From: JAVVEG01 sp041751425
GTDB lineage: Bacteria > Pseudomonadota > Gammaproteobacteria > Pseudomonadales > Pseudohongiellaceae
Length of the DNA: 64,000 bases
Direction of reading: 5' to 3'
Assembly: GCA_041751425.1 (NCBI GenBank)
Contig: JBGSXL010000011.1
Span: 186,001 to 250,000 of the forward strand
Below are positions 1-8,386 of this stretch, in pieces. The position numbers and the translations under genes are program-made. Position 1 is the stretch's first letter. Every line of letters starts with the position of its first letter. The notes under the pieces were generated by a model that was given only the letters and a program-made list of their open reading frames with translations, did not search any database and was not told the DNA's origin.

Positions 1-218
1 TCCGCGCCGAAAACAAATCCGGTAGTTTTGCCCGAGAGTATCGCGATGCCTCGTGGTGTGCTGGTCTCGGCGTATGCAAGCAACTGTTCAAATTCTTCCA
101 GTACCGCACTGGAAAGAGAGTTGACGCTTTCACCCTGACGATCCAGATACAGCCACAATATGTCATCTGAATCACGGTTGACGCGCCAGTGTTGATAGTC
201 TGAGAGTTTGCTGTTCAT
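1..218 (-). CDS. Fatty-acid oxidation complex alpha subunit (FadJ/FadB-like), 5' part only
   Basis: Only the first 72 codons are in the window; the gene runs off the left edge. The N-terminus has the crotonase-fold opening of enoyl-CoA hydratase/3-hydroxyacyl-CoA dehydrogenase fusion proteins: a tryptophan-containing first strand followed by LYLDRQGESVNSLSSAVLEE and then the strand IAILSGKTTGFVFGA, which leads into the usual GAD oxyanion-hole segment. By family knowledge such proteins hydrate and then oxidise acyl-CoA in beta-oxidation. The ATG at 218 is the only reasonable start. A second enoyl-CoA hydratase lies at 25.7-26.5 kb. A single-domain crotonase cannot be excluded because the C-terminal dehydrogenase part is not visible. 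Confidence 0.75.
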   Translation of the reverse strand, partial: MNSKLSDYQHWRVNRDSDDILWLYLDRQGESVNSLSSAVLEEFEQLLAYAETSTPRGIAILSGKTTGFVFGA

Positions 219-309
219 GATAATTCCTGAATAGGTATTCGGTTATAACGCATTCCCGTTGCCGCTTTATGTGCCTACTTTACCGCGAATCGTGGTCTCT
301 GTTAACGTG

Positions 310-333
310 AACAGGTGGGAATCTTAACCTGTT
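310..333. promoter_or_regulatory. Inverted repeat in divergent promoter region
   Basis: Seven-base arms AACAGGT and ACCTGTT match perfectly around a 10-base spacer. The site lies between the divergently transcribed fatty-acid oxidation gene (start 218) and the lipoprotein gene (start 420). It could be an operator for either. No known regulator consensus was recognised. Confidence 0.25.
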
Positions 334-419
334 GGTGGTGGTACTGTGGATTTGAGGTCGCTATCATGCTGTGCATTGTCGCTATTTCATAGTTCAAGAC
401 CGCGACCCAGGAGTTTTCT

Positions 420-914
420 GTGCCTTATTCCCGTTCTCTGCCTATTGCATTAACAGTGATGTTATTTGGGGCCTGTAACAACGAAGATCCAACGCTCACC
501 GATGACGTTGGGCAACCAGTCCCTGTACAAAACTGGATAGAGGTACCGCTAAGCGATAGTACCTATAACAGCAACACTGTGCCATGGCGCAGCGCTACCT
601 ACGATGTTTACGTGGCTGCCTACAACGCGCTGGAATTCAAGCTGGATTTACGCGAGGGCGATTCAATAGTCTATCGCTGGAATGTAGAGATGGATGATCC
701 CGACTTGCTCAAGGTGGAGTTTCATGGTCACACGGAACGTGTAGGTGAGGCGCCTGGAACGGTCATGTTCTACACGATACATAGCGATGGCGAGGAGAGC
801 GGTACATTGACAGCGCCGTTCGATGGCATCCACGGCTGGTATCTGAACAATACCAGCGCGCAGGATATCGTAGTGGTCTTGACCGTAGCAGGCTTCTACA
901 CCGAAGTTGAATAA
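420..914 (+). CDS. Hypothetical lipoprotein
   Basis: A 164-residue protein starting at GTG, preceded at good spacing by AGGAG (412-416 region). The N-terminus is a lipoprotein signal with lipobox LFGAC, so Cys19 is the likely lipidated residue. The mature part begins NNEDPTLTDD and has no recognised domain; it contains a compact beta-rich region with the patch LDLREGDSIVYRWNVEM. The stop codon TAA at 912-914 lies inside the palindromic repeat at 910-967, so the present C-terminus may have been set by insertion of that element. Cell location is inferred as membrane-anchored in the periplasm or outer membrane. Confidence 0.7.
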   Translation: MPYSRSLPIALTVMLFGACNNEDPTLTDDVGQPVPVQNWIEVPLSDSTYNSNTVPWRSATYDVYVAAYNALEFKLDLREGDSIVYRWNVEMDDPDLLKVEFHGHTERVGEAPGTVMFYTIHSDGEESGTLTAPFDGIHGWYLNNTSAQDIVVVLTVAGFYTEVE

Positions 915-967
915 ATGGGGTCAGAGTAAAAATACAGTACTGTATTTTTACTCTGACCCCATTTATT
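910..967. repeat. 58-bp perfect palindromic repeat, copy 1
   Basis: The two 29-base halves are exact reverse complements, with ends AATAAATGGGGTCAGAG and CTCTGACCCCATTTATT and centre CAGT|ACTG. Two further copies lie at 24756-24813 and 25588-25645. It is extragenic, between the convergent lipoprotein and alkaline phosphatase genes, and could act as a bidirectional terminator in RNA. It resembles REP/BIME-like palindromes mobilised by REP-associated Y1 transposases, but no such transposase is present here. Confidence 0.9.
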
Positions 968-978
968 AACCCTATTTA

Positions 979-2562
979 TTAGCGGCCGTTGTCGAAGCCT
1001 GCGGCATGGCGCATTACATGATAGATGTAGTGTTGCTCATGCGTGCTGCTGAACAAGTGAGACCAGGGACCATTTGCGTAGATCGCAACGTCCTCGCCCG
1101 CATGTGAGCCCATGGCCAATGGCACGAGCACTTCCTGGTGATAACCACTGTGCTCGGTGTCCACACTCGTCAGATCCTTGCGACCTGCATCTACCGGTAC
1201 CCGATAACGTACATCGCCGCCGACATTCTCTGCAAAGCCGCGCCCGTTGCGATAGCCAAGCGTTGTGTAGGGCATGGCATCAGCCGCCAGTGCAACTTCA
1301 TCAGCAGGCTCACCCGAGCCATCATTATTGACTACCTTGCCCAGAATAGGATTGCCACGAGTAGGATACCCAGAGATAGTAAAAGTATGACTATGATCTG
1401 CAGTTACAATGATCAAGGTTTCTTCAGGATCGGTCATCGCCAGCGCAGTTGTGACCGCGTCCGACAACTCGCGAGCATCTTCCAGCGCCCGCAGTGCATT
1501 GCCAGCATGATGACCGTGATCAATGCGGCCTGCCTCAACCATCAGGAAGAACCCATCCGGGTTGTTCTGCAAAATGCTGATTGCGGTTTCAGTCATCAAG
1601 GGTAATGAAGGTTCGGAAGCATCATCAGCCGCACGGTCAACACGATAATTCATGTGCGAACGGTTGAACAATCCGAGCAAGTGTCTGGTTGAGCTGGTAT
1701 CGATATTGCGCAGTTGTTCCTGGTTCCACACGAAAGCGCTGTCAGCATACTTCTGTTGCCACTCCATGGTCAGATCACGACCATCTCTGCGCGTACCAGG
1801 ATTCCCGTCCTGAGGATCGCTGCCGTTTGCCGGTATAAAGAATTCGCGACCACCTCCCATCGCCACCTCAAGGCCATCGCCGTAATTGAAGTCAATGAGT
1901 TGGCTGGCGATATCCTTACAACCATTTTGAACAGCTTCGGCAGTCAAATGTATATCGGCTTCCCAGTCGCGCTCCGGTGTGTGTGAGTAAGTCGCAGCGG
2001 GGGTGGCATGGGTAATGCGGGTAGTGGTGACTATTCCTGTAGCCAAACCAAGTTCTTCAGCCTGTTGCAGAAAGCTGGGAATGGATTTGCCAAGGGATGA
2101 CGCGCAGTCGGCGCGCAACGAAGTTTGATCTACTGATATAAGCCCGGCCCGGGTTTTTACTCCACCTATCATCGCCGTCATGGTGCCTGCTGAATCAGAA
2201 GTCTGCTGATTGGTGTTATAGGTTTTTGCCAGAGCTATTGCAGGAAACTGCTCGAAGGAGAGAAAATTTTCTTCGCCCGGATTGCCCCGCATCTGCCCAT
2301 CGTGGATGCGCGCTGCCGTTACCGTGGTAACGCCCATGCCATCCCCCACAAAAAGAATAATATTCCTGGCGCGACCAGTATTCGCTGGCTGACTCAGTAT
2401 CCGCTGTAGTTCTGCTTGCCCTGATTGGTACCAGGACTGCGGGGTTTCTGTGGTTGAGGTTTGCGCGAAGGTGAAACCACTGGCAAGAAACGCCAGAACA
2501 GCGACAGGCGCAAGTAGCGGGGCGAATGGTGATTTTTGCAATGACGGCAACAACTTAAGCAT
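979..2562 (-). CDS. Alkaline phosphatase, eukaryote-like PhoA-superfamily enzyme
   Basis: A 527-residue exported phosphomonoesterase. A signal peptide ends near FTFAQ (residues 30-34). Metal and active-site motifs are in place: FVGDGMG (metal Asp74), TSDSAGT with nucleophile Ser124, GRIDHGHH, VTADHSHT, and a C-terminal EHSGYHQEVLVPLAMGSHAG block. That last block and the overall spacing look more like animal tissue alkaline phosphatases than E. coli PhoA. The family hydrolyses phosphate monoesters in the periplasm using two zinc ions and one magnesium ion. The start is supported by AAGGAGATGAATC before the ATG. It converges on the lipoprotein gene at 420-914, with the palindromic repeat between. 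No phosphate-starvation box was recognised upstream. Confidence 0.93.
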   Translation of the reverse strand: MLKLLPSLQKSPFAPLLAPVAVLAFLASGFTFAQTSTTETPQSWYQSGQAELQRILSQPANTGRARNIILFVGDGMGVTTVTAARIHDGQMRGNPGEENFLSFEQFPAIALAKTYNTNQQTSDSAGTMTAMIGGVKTRAGLISVDQTSLRADCASSLGKSIPSFLQQAEELGLATGIVTTTRITHATPAATYSHTPERDWEADIHLTAEAVQNGCKDIASQLIDFNYGDGLEVAMGGGREFFIPANGSDPQDGNPGTRRDGRDLTMEWQQKYADSAFVWNQEQLRNIDTSSTRHLLGLFNRSHMNYRVDRAADDASEPSLPLMTETAISILQNNPDGFFLMVEAGRIDHGHHAGNALRALEDARELSDAVTTALAMTDPEETLIIVTADHSHTFTISGYPTRGNPILGKVVNNDGSGEPADEVALAADAMPYTTLGYRNGRGFAENVGGDVRYRVPVDAGRKDLTSVDTEHSGYHQEVLVPLAMGSHAGEDVAIYANGPWSHLFSSTHEQHYIYHVMRHAAGFDNGR

Positions 2563-2724
2563 GATTCATCTCCTTTTTCAGCGAGGATATTATAGGGTTT
2601 AATGGGAGCAAACCAGTAAGCAGATAAAAAGTATGAAAATGTGCCTGGCAACTAAACTTGGTGTCGCTTTCTGCGGTGACTGTATAATGACTGCAAACTG
2701 AAGATACAGAGGTTATAGACACGA

Positions 2725-3057
2725 ATGTTGACACTCGATGATCTGGTCTGGCTCGCGCTGATCATAGGTGCAGGCAGTTACTGGTGGCGGGCCAGAGGGT
2801 TCAAATCATTGGCTTTGCAACTCGCTGCACAACGCTGCAGCAATCTGGACGTGCAATTGTTGGATCAAAGTGTTGTCATGAAGAAGATTAACGTACAACG
2901 AGGCGCCAGCGGATCCTTACAATTGCGCCGCACCTATGAGTTCGAGTTCTCCTCTACAGGTACAGATCGCTACAAGGGCTCCATCATACTGGCAGGCGTA
3001 AAACTGGAACATATAGAGATGGAACCACACATCGTGCTCGACAATCAGATTCACTAA
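2725..3057 (+). CDS. DUF3301 family protein
   Basis: A 110-residue protein with one N-terminal membrane segment (DLVWLALIIGAGSYWW) followed by a small soluble domain containing CSNLDVQLLDQSV and RRTYEFEFSSTGTDRYKG, which matches the DUF3301 family seen in gammaproteobacteria. Function is unknown. Its stop codon TAA at 3055-3057 shares one base with the ATG of the hybrid kinase, so the two are probably translationally coupled and cotranscribed. The upstream Shine-Dalgarno is weak (GAGG). Confidence 0.8.
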   Translation: MLTLDDLVWLALIIGAGSYWWRARGFKSLALQLAAQRCSNLDVQLLDQSVVMKKINVQRGASGSLQLRRTYEFEFSSTGTDRYKGSIILAGVKLEHIEMEPHIVLDNQIH

Positions 3058-4811
3058 TGTCATCCAATATCGCCAGCAAAAGCATCATGCGCCAACGCGA
3101 GAAGATTCTGCGTTATACACTGTGGGCAACTGCAGTGTTAGCGAGCATTGCGTATGTGCCAAGTGTAGCTATTGCAATACAACTGCAGCTGTGGATGCTG
3201 ATTCTGGTCGATACACTGGCATGGATCGCAGTCTTGATTCTTGCATTGTGGAAGACATTGCCGTTCAAGATCAAGGCGGTCGCGTTTATTAGTAACTGGA
3301 CGTTGTTTTCCTTTTTTCTTCTTTGGCTGGTTGGGCCTATAGGAGCAGGTGTCGCCTGGTTAATGGTTACCCCGGTAATGTCAGCTCTGTTTTTTGGGTA
3401 TCGAGGTGCTGTTTTTTCATCCATAGCCATGCTGTTGATATTAGTTTTCTACGGGATACTGCTGCAGTTTCATACTCCGGAAACATCTCTATTTCCATTC
3501 GAACCCTACGATGTACTGTCCTGGTTTGGAGTATCCGGTTCATTGTTGTTTTTGTCGATGCTGAGTTCTTTAGCTATAGCGCAGCTACTTAAGGGTACGG
3601 AGGAATCGCTTGTTGATCTGGAAGCATCCAGGCGTCAACTCGCAAAGGCTTTGACTGAACAGAAGCAACTACAGGAACAACTATCTCACTCGCAAAAACT
3701 CAGCGCGCTGGGTACGTTAAGCAGCGGCATTGCGCATGATTTCAATAATCTTTTATCGCCAATATTGATATCCAGCGAAGAAATGCGTGAACTTTTGCCA
3801 ACAGACAGCGTAGAACACAAACAAATCGATACCATTATTCAATCAGCAGAAAGGGCGCGCAATCTGGTGCGCCGTATTCTCAGCTTTAGTCACAATGTGA
3901 GCACTGACCCGTATGCCCTGGAGGTGGCGCCAGTGTTGCGCGAAGGGGTTGCACTATTGCGCAGTTCAACATCTGCTAACATAGAAATGAGTTGTCAGGT
4001 TCTCGCGGAAGACGCCTGTATTTTAGCTGATCCTGACAGTCTGATGCAGATTGTCATGAATCTGGGGACAAATGCCTGCTCAGCGATGGGCGCGGCGGGA
4101 GGCATCTTGGAGTTCAAACTGTATCGGTCTGCAAACGAGGCCAGTATCGTATTGGAGGTTAAGGATTCAGGCAGTGGCATCCCCGACTCAATTCGCGATC
4201 AGATTTTCGACCCGTTCTTTACAACACGAGAGCCTGGGAAAGGAACCGGTTTAGGTTTGTCAATTGTGCATAAACTCGTAACAACTTTTTCTGGAAAAAT
4301 TTCATTGGTATCAGAGCCTGGCAAAGGAACCTGCTTTACTCTGGAGTTTCCGGAAGTAAAAAAAGTGAAAGATCATGTACCGGATGTGCAACTGGTAGCT
4401 GATACGCAGCAGCAGAAAAAATTGCCGCGAAGCATCAGTATTCTGATTCTGGATGATGAGGAAATGGTACGTAGCACACTAAGAAGTGTCCTGGTGCGGG
4501 AAGGTTTCAATGTGACGGACACGGGGAATCCCAGTTTTGCTTTGAGACAGATAAAAGAGTCTCCGGAATCCGCGGATATATTGATTACCGATTTCGCCAT
4601 GCCCGGCATGACAGGACTTGAAGTGGTGGAAAAACTGCGTGAGTCTAATCCGGAGCTACCCGTGTTATTGGTTTCAGGTTATCTGACGATAGAGCAGCTG
4701 GATAGAGTAGCAGCATTGGATATAGCAGGAGTATTGAGCAAGCCCTTCAATCGCGCGGCGATCCTTGAGCGTATATACAAATTAGTAACGGAACGAAAAA
4801 TTGGCGCATGA
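3057..4811 (+). CDS. Hybrid sensor histidine kinase/response regulator
   Basis: A 584-residue membrane kinase. Residues about 20-180 hold several hydrophobic segments with short loops and no large periplasmic sensor. A short coiled coil (about 183-213) leads into HisKA with LGTLSSGIAHDFNNLLSPI, phospho-acceptor His227. The ATPase domain has an N-box (MNLGTNACSA), G1 (KDSGSGIP, Asp370), an F-box (DPFFTT) and G2 (GTGLGLSIV). A C-terminal receiver has the acidic pair ILDDEE and phospho-acceptor Asp512 in ITDFAMPG, then SGY and SKPF. The gene overlaps the DUF3301 gene by one base and ends 11 bp from the convergent coq7 gene. No output regulator lies next to it, so the target is unknown. The signal is probably membrane-related given the loop-poor sensor. 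Confidence 0.92.
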   Translation: MSSNIASKSIMRQREKILRYTLWATAVLASIAYVPSVAIAIQLQLWMLILVDTLAWIAVLILALWKTLPFKIKAVAFISNWTLFSFFLLWLVGPIGAGVAWLMVTPVMSALFFGYRGAVFSSIAMLLILVFYGILLQFHTPETSLFPFEPYDVLSWFGVSGSLLFLSMLSSLAIAQLLKGTEESLVDLEASRRQLAKALTEQKQLQEQLSHSQKLSALGTLSSGIAHDFNNLLSPILISSEEMRELLPTDSVEHKQIDTIIQSAERARNLVRRILSFSHNVSTDPYALEVAPVLREGVALLRSSTSANIEMSCQVLAEDACILADPDSLMQIVMNLGTNACSAMGAAGGILEFKLYRSANEASIVLEVKDSGSGIPDSIRDQIFDPFFTTREPGKGTGLGLSIVHKLVTTFSGKISLVSEPGKGTCFTLEFPEVKKVKDHVPDVQLVADTQQQKKLPRSISILILDDEEMVRSTLRSVLVREGFNVTDTGNPSFALRQIKESPESADILITDFAMPGMTGLEVVEKLRESNPELPVLLVSGYLTIEQLDRVAALDIAGVLSKPFNRAAILERIYKLVTERKIGA

Positions 4812-4822
4812 ATTTCCAAGTT

Positions 4823-5482
4823 TCAAATGCGGCTGGAAACCTGCTTCATCACCACAGACATCAACTTCATGCCAACTTTAACAGGCAAAGGCAGATCTTC
4901 ACCGCCAGCTTGACGCGCAGCTTCGCCATGTTGTTTTTCATCAATCAGCATTTGCGCAATGATTGCGCGACTCTTGTTGTCCTCAGCAGGAAGTTTGTGC
5001 AGATGATCCTGCAAATGCTCGCAGACCTGCTCTTCAGTTTCCGCAACAAATCCCAGGCTCCATTTATCACCCGCCAGGCCGGCAATGGCGCCTAATCCGA
5101 ATGACATGGCATACCAGACAGGGTTCAGATAACTGGGGCGGCTGTCCAGTTCCTGCAACCGGGTTTCACACCAGGACAGGTGATCCACTTCCTCGGCGGC
5201 GGCATGTTCCATGCCGCTGCGAACATCTGGTAATTTAGCGGTGAGTGCCTGCCCTTGATACAAAGCCTGCGCGCACACTTCACCGGTGTGATTGATGCGC
5301 ATCAGAGCCGCTGCCTGTTGTCTTGCAACAGTATTGAAAATATCGCTATCAGGTTCCGGAAGGGTTGCAGCAGGCGATGGCCGTTGCGCTGTGCTGCTGC
5401 CGGCATTGATGGTACGCAGTGCTTGATCGAATTGCACAATCAACTGATCAAGGCTGTTGAAAAAAGATTTCTGGTTTGACAT
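4823..5482 (-). CDS. coq7: 2-polyprenyl-3-methyl-6-methoxy-1,4-benzoquinone hydroxylase (Coq7 family)
   Basis: A 219-residue di-iron monooxygenase of ubiquinone biosynthesis. The ligand set is visible: Glu68 in RINHTGEVCAQALY, Glu98 and His101 in EEVDHLSWC, a glutamate in AETEEQVCEHL, and Glu182/His185 in DEKQHGE. It catalyses the last ring hydroxylation before the final methylation, at the inner face of the cytoplasmic membrane. A GTG at 5488 two codons upstream is an alternative start; ATG 5482 is preferred because it follows CGGAATG. The gene converges on the hybrid kinase with only 11 bp between stop codons and no terminator hairpin. It replaces the flavin-dependent UbiF found in enterobacteria. 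Confidence 0.93.
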   Translation of the reverse strand: MSNQKSFFNSLDQLIVQFDQALRTINAGSSTAQRPSPAATLPEPDSDIFNTVARQQAAALMRINHTGEVCAQALYQGQALTAKLPDVRSGMEHAAAEEVDHLSWCETRLQELDSRPSYLNPVWYAMSFGLGAIAGLAGDKWSLGFVAETEEQVCEHLQDHLHKLPAEDNKSRAIIAQMLIDEKQHGEAARQAGGEDLPLPVKVGMKLMSVVMKQVSSRI

Positions 5483-5514
5483 TTGCACATTCCGAATTTT
5501 GAAAAATATATTGA

Positions 5515-6147
5515 TCAGGCGAGATCAGGAAACAGTCCGCGCAAGCCATTGGCGAGAATCTCAATCGCAATAGCTGCCAATACCAGACCCATCAGTCGCG
5601 CGAAAACATTCACCGCTGTTTGTGTCAAATATCGGGAGATATATTTCACTGCCCGGAAAGCCAGAAACAGCAGAAAGCATACGATAAAAATAACCAAAGC
5701 AATCATTACATAATGCAGGATAGTGGTATCTCTGTGCGCATAGAGAATGACTGTACTGATTGCCCCCGGACCAGCCAATAATGGAATGGCCAGTGGCACT
5801 ACGGCAATCGATTTTAAATGCTCACTTTCCTGTGCTTCCTCATCGGTGCGCTTAATGCCATCCGTTTTCGCGTGCATCATGGAGATAGCCATCAACAGAA
5901 TCAGAATACCACCTGCTACTCTGAATGAACTGATCGTGATACCGAAAAAATCCAGAATGGCTTCGCCCAACAACAGTGACGCAATCAGGATCAAAAACAC
6001 AGCATAGGTTGTTGTTCTGGAGATTTTTTTGCGCTCCGCGTCTTTCATGCCGGTAGTCAACGAAAGAAAAATAGGCACGGCACCGATTGGGTTGATAACC
6101 GCAATCAGGCCAATAAGCATTTTTGTGTATTCTGTATATTCGATCAT
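5515..6147 (-). CDS. MarC/YchE family integral membrane protein
   Basis: A 210-residue protein with about six membrane spans, beginning KMLIGLIAVINPIGAVPIFLSLT, the family signature with an NP motif in the first helix. A second NP-type half-repeat shows as VPLAIPLLAGPGAISTVIL, giving the internal twofold arrangement typical of the MarC (UPF0056) family. Substrate and function are unknown; the family is no longer thought to cause multiple antibiotic resistance. It ends 32 bp before the start of coq7 on the same strand, so cotranscription is possible. Confidence 0.9.
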   Translation of the reverse strand: MIEYTEYTKMLIGLIAVINPIGAVPIFLSLTTGMKDAERKKISRTTTYAVFLILIASLLLGEAILDFFGITISSFRVAGGILILLMAISMMHAKTDGIKRTDEEAQESEHLKSIAVVPLAIPLLAGPGAISTVILYAHRDTTILHYVMIALVIFIVCFLLFLAFRAVKYISRYLTQTAVNVFARLMGLVLAAIAIEILANGLRGLFPDLA

Positions 6148-6208
6148 ATGAGTGTTTATTTAACTTGATTGAATGTGGTGCAAAATATTGTGCATACGAT
6201 AATGCGTA

Positions 6209-6640
6209 TTAGTTTTCCACGCCATATTTTTTGTGAGACTCACGCCAGGAGTTTTCAATCATTGTGGCGAGAACATCCATGTTGATGTCCGACAATGTAC
6301 TGACATACAAACAGGAAACGCCGGTTTTGTGCTTACCCAACTTTGCCAGCATTGCATCATATTTACCGTCGGTAGCAGTCAGATAGATTGCCAGATTGGA
6401 TTTTCGCGGGCTGAAACCTACCCGCAACATATCACCTTCCCGCCCACTTTCGTAGCGGTAGTGATAGCTCCCGAACCCTATTATCGCAGGCCCCCACATT
6501 TTAGCTGCATTGCTGGTGATGCGGGTCATAAGCTCCAATAGTACTAAACTGTCCTTGCGGCGTGTCTCATTCTCTATAGCATCCAGGAAAGATTTAACAC
6601 TGGCTCCTGTGGCTATGGTTTTGTTCTGGGCAGCAGGCAT
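6209..6640 (-). CDS. DUF1801 domain-containing protein
   Basis: A 143-residue soluble protein with the DUF1801/YdhG-like fold signature: an N-terminal helix with FLDAIENETRRKDSLVLLELM, the central GFGSYHYRYESGREGDMLRVGFSPRKSNLAIYL, and KLGKHKTGVSCLYV near the C-terminus. Function is unknown. A good GGAGGA precedes the ATG at 6640. It is followed 60 bp later by the MarC gene on the same strand. Confidence 0.85.
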   Translation of the reverse strand: MPAAQNKTIATGASVKSFLDAIENETRRKDSLVLLELMTRITSNAAKMWGPAIIGFGSYHYRYESGREGDMLRVGFSPRKSNLAIYLTATDGKYDAMLAKLGKHKTGVSCLYVSTLSDINMDVLATMIENSWRESHKKYGVEN

Positions 6641-6730
6641 ATATAGTCCTCCGTGGAATTAGCGCCAAGATTAGCTGCCGAAAGCAGGAAAATCCACATT
6701 AACATCCTGGGATGTGGGAGGTGCCGGGGT

Positions 6731-6759
6731 TTGTCAGACGGCGGTGATCGTGTTTGAAT
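6731..6759 (+). promoter_or_regulatory. Possible sigma-70 promoter of the hydrolase gene
   Basis: TTGTCA at 6731-6736 and TTGAAT at 6754-6759 are separated by 17 bases, about 100 bases upstream of the hydrolase start at 6862. The -10 match is only four of six, so this is a weak prediction. Confidence 0.25.
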
Positions 6760-6861
6760 ACGGTACTTTTCAATAAGACTATAGCCATTGAAACGAAGGC
6801 CAGTTACGTATTACCCAATAACACATAAACAATAGATAGAACGGAAAAGAGGGATACTTAT

Positions 6862-7857
6862 ATGCGCGGACTGATTGATTTGCTCGGGATCAGGGGAATT
6901 GCAGCTGCTTTTGCTGCCATCTTTTTTTGTGTACTGCCTGTTATTACGCTGGCACAAACGCCGCCAGCCGCACCTCCAGCTGACTGGGGGCCGGTATCCA
7001 TCAATCTGGAAGAAATTCCGTATCCTTACCCAGTGCACTTTTTGCATCGCAATCTCTATGGGCAGGATGTACGCGTAGCTTATATGGATGCGCCGCCAAC
7101 AGGCGCTGCTAACGGTCGTTCCGTGGTGTTGTTACATGGCAGCAGCTATTACAGCTGGTATTGGGAAGACACGATGAAGGCCTTGACTGCGGCTGGTTTC
7201 AGGGTGGTTGCTATTGACCGGCTGGGTTGGGGACGCTCCTCCAAACCCATTATTCCCTTCGATGTGAATCTGCATGGCTCAAATGTAATCGCGATTCTTG
7301 ATCATCTCGGTATCAATCAGGCGGCAATTGCCGGTCACTCCCTGGGTGGGCGGTTGGCCAGCAGCTACGCGCATATTTATCCTGATCGTGTATCGCACGT
7401 CATTATGGTGAACCCGATAGCTTTGAACGATGCTGACCGCGGTCGCTCATGGAACGCTCCCAATGCGGGCGCACCCGAACCAGATCTGCAGGCGCATTAT
7501 GCGGCGAATCTGCGTCAGGAACAGAACCGGATTGTGAACTGGAAACCTGAATACATGGAGCATGTGCGCATACGTTACGGTCATGCGTTAAGCGGCGATT
7601 ACCATCGCTTGAATCTGGTGCGCTCCATGAACAGCAGCCTGACGGCATTACCTGTTGATGCCTTCTGGCCAAAAATTAGCACGCCAACTCTGTTGGTGGG
7701 TGGTGCCGACGATGGTCCCAATTATCGGGAAGTTACCCGCAGAGCTGTGGATTTGCTGCCAAACGGGTCGCTGATTCTGTTCCCGGGAGTTGGCCACAAC
7801 CCGCATCTGGAAGCGCCGGATTTGTTGAACGCGGAGATGCTGCGGTTTCTGAATTGA
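6862..7857 (+). CDS. Secreted alpha/beta hydrolase
   Basis: A 331-residue protein with a signal peptide ending near LPVITLAQ (residue 32). The alpha/beta-hydrolase core is clear: oxyanion motif LLHGSSYYSWYWE, the strand VVAIDRLGWGRSS, nucleophile elbow AGHSLGG with Ser160, an acid-bearing strand LLVGGADDGP and the catalytic His in GVGHNPHLEAP. The layout resembles epoxide hydrolase/haloalkane dehalogenase/esterase relatives; substrate cannot be told. It is monocistronic: an intrinsic terminator follows at 7909-7940, and it converges on the small membrane protein of the sigma-factor operon. Confidence 0.88.
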   Translation: MRGLIDLLGIRGIAAAFAAIFFCVLPVITLAQTPPAAPPADWGPVSINLEEIPYPYPVHFLHRNLYGQDVRVAYMDAPPTGAANGRSVVLLHGSSYYSWYWEDTMKALTAAGFRVVAIDRLGWGRSSKPIIPFDVNLHGSNVIAILDHLGINQAAIAGHSLGGRLASSYAHIYPDRVSHVIMVNPIALNDADRGRSWNAPNAGAPEPDLQAHYAANLRQEQNRIVNWKPEYMEHVRIRYGHALSGDYHRLNLVRSMNSSLTALPVDAFWPKISTPTLLVGGADDGPNYREVTRRAVDLLPNGSLILFPGVGHNPHLEAPDLLNAEMLRFLN

Positions 7858-7908
7858 AGGATCGCAAATAACAGCAGTTCGCGAGGCCTGGAAGAAATTC
7901 TTGTCAAG

Positions 7909-7940
7909 AAAATATCTGCCCAGTAATGGGCAGATATTTT
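7909..7940 (+). terminator. Rho-independent terminator of the hydrolase gene
   Basis: A perfect 14-bp stem (AAAATATCTGCCCA paired with its reverse complement) around the loop GTAA, ending in a run of five T. It lies 50 bases after the hydrolase stop codon. Because the stem starts with A residues it can also work on the opposite strand for the operon ending at 8009. Confidence 0.92.
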
Positions 7941-8008
7941 TCGCGAGAACCGTTGCCGGATATCCACCGTTCTGGCAATGCGGCCCATCGACAATTGTGA
8001 ATCTAGCA

Positions 8009-8386
8009 TCATAAATGAGCCAGCTTCTCCGCCAATAGCGCCACCTGCAACTCCAATCGTTTGATTTCTCGCACAATGGAAAGTCTATGCAGCTCCAGGA
8101 AATACCAGAGTCGCAACAGACCAACGACAATGAACGAGACAATCAATCCCCCCAGCCATGAGATCCTGGTGGCGATGTCCGGTTCATTGACCATCTGATA
8201 GGCGCAATAAATAGAAAGACCGAGAAAAACAAGTATCAGCAAAAACACGAATATCACGGTATATCGAAACTGGCCTTTGAAACTTAGTGCAACCAGTCTG
8301 AAGATGCCCGTGTCATCGTCCGCCGCTGCGTAATCATCTTTGCTGTACCGCATGGCATCCAGTATTTTCTTGTTCAGATCATTCAT
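8009..8386 (-). CDS. Small two-span membrane protein next to an ECF sigma factor (DUF6768-like)
   Basis: A 125-residue protein: a short cytoplasmic N-terminus (MNDLNKKILDAMRYSKDD), two membrane segments (YTVIFVFLLILVFLGLSIYC and WLGGLIVSFIVVGLLRLWYF) and a C-terminal amphipathic, coiled-coil-like helix (HRLSIVREIKRLELQVALLAEKL). The ATG at 8386 is chosen because AGGAGA lies just upstream. The first eight bases overlap the end of the sigma-factor gene, so translation is coupled. It resembles the DUF6768 proteins that I associate with ECF sigma genes. It could be a membrane anchor or anti-sigma factor, but it lacks the classical zinc-binding HxxxCxxC motif. Confidence 0.75.
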   Translation of the reverse strand: MNDLNKKILDAMRYSKDDYAAADDDTGIFRLVALSFKGQFRYTVIFVFLLILVFLGLSIYCAYQMVNEPDIATRISWLGGLIVSFIVVGLLRLWYFLELHRLSIVREIKRLELQVALLAEKLAHL

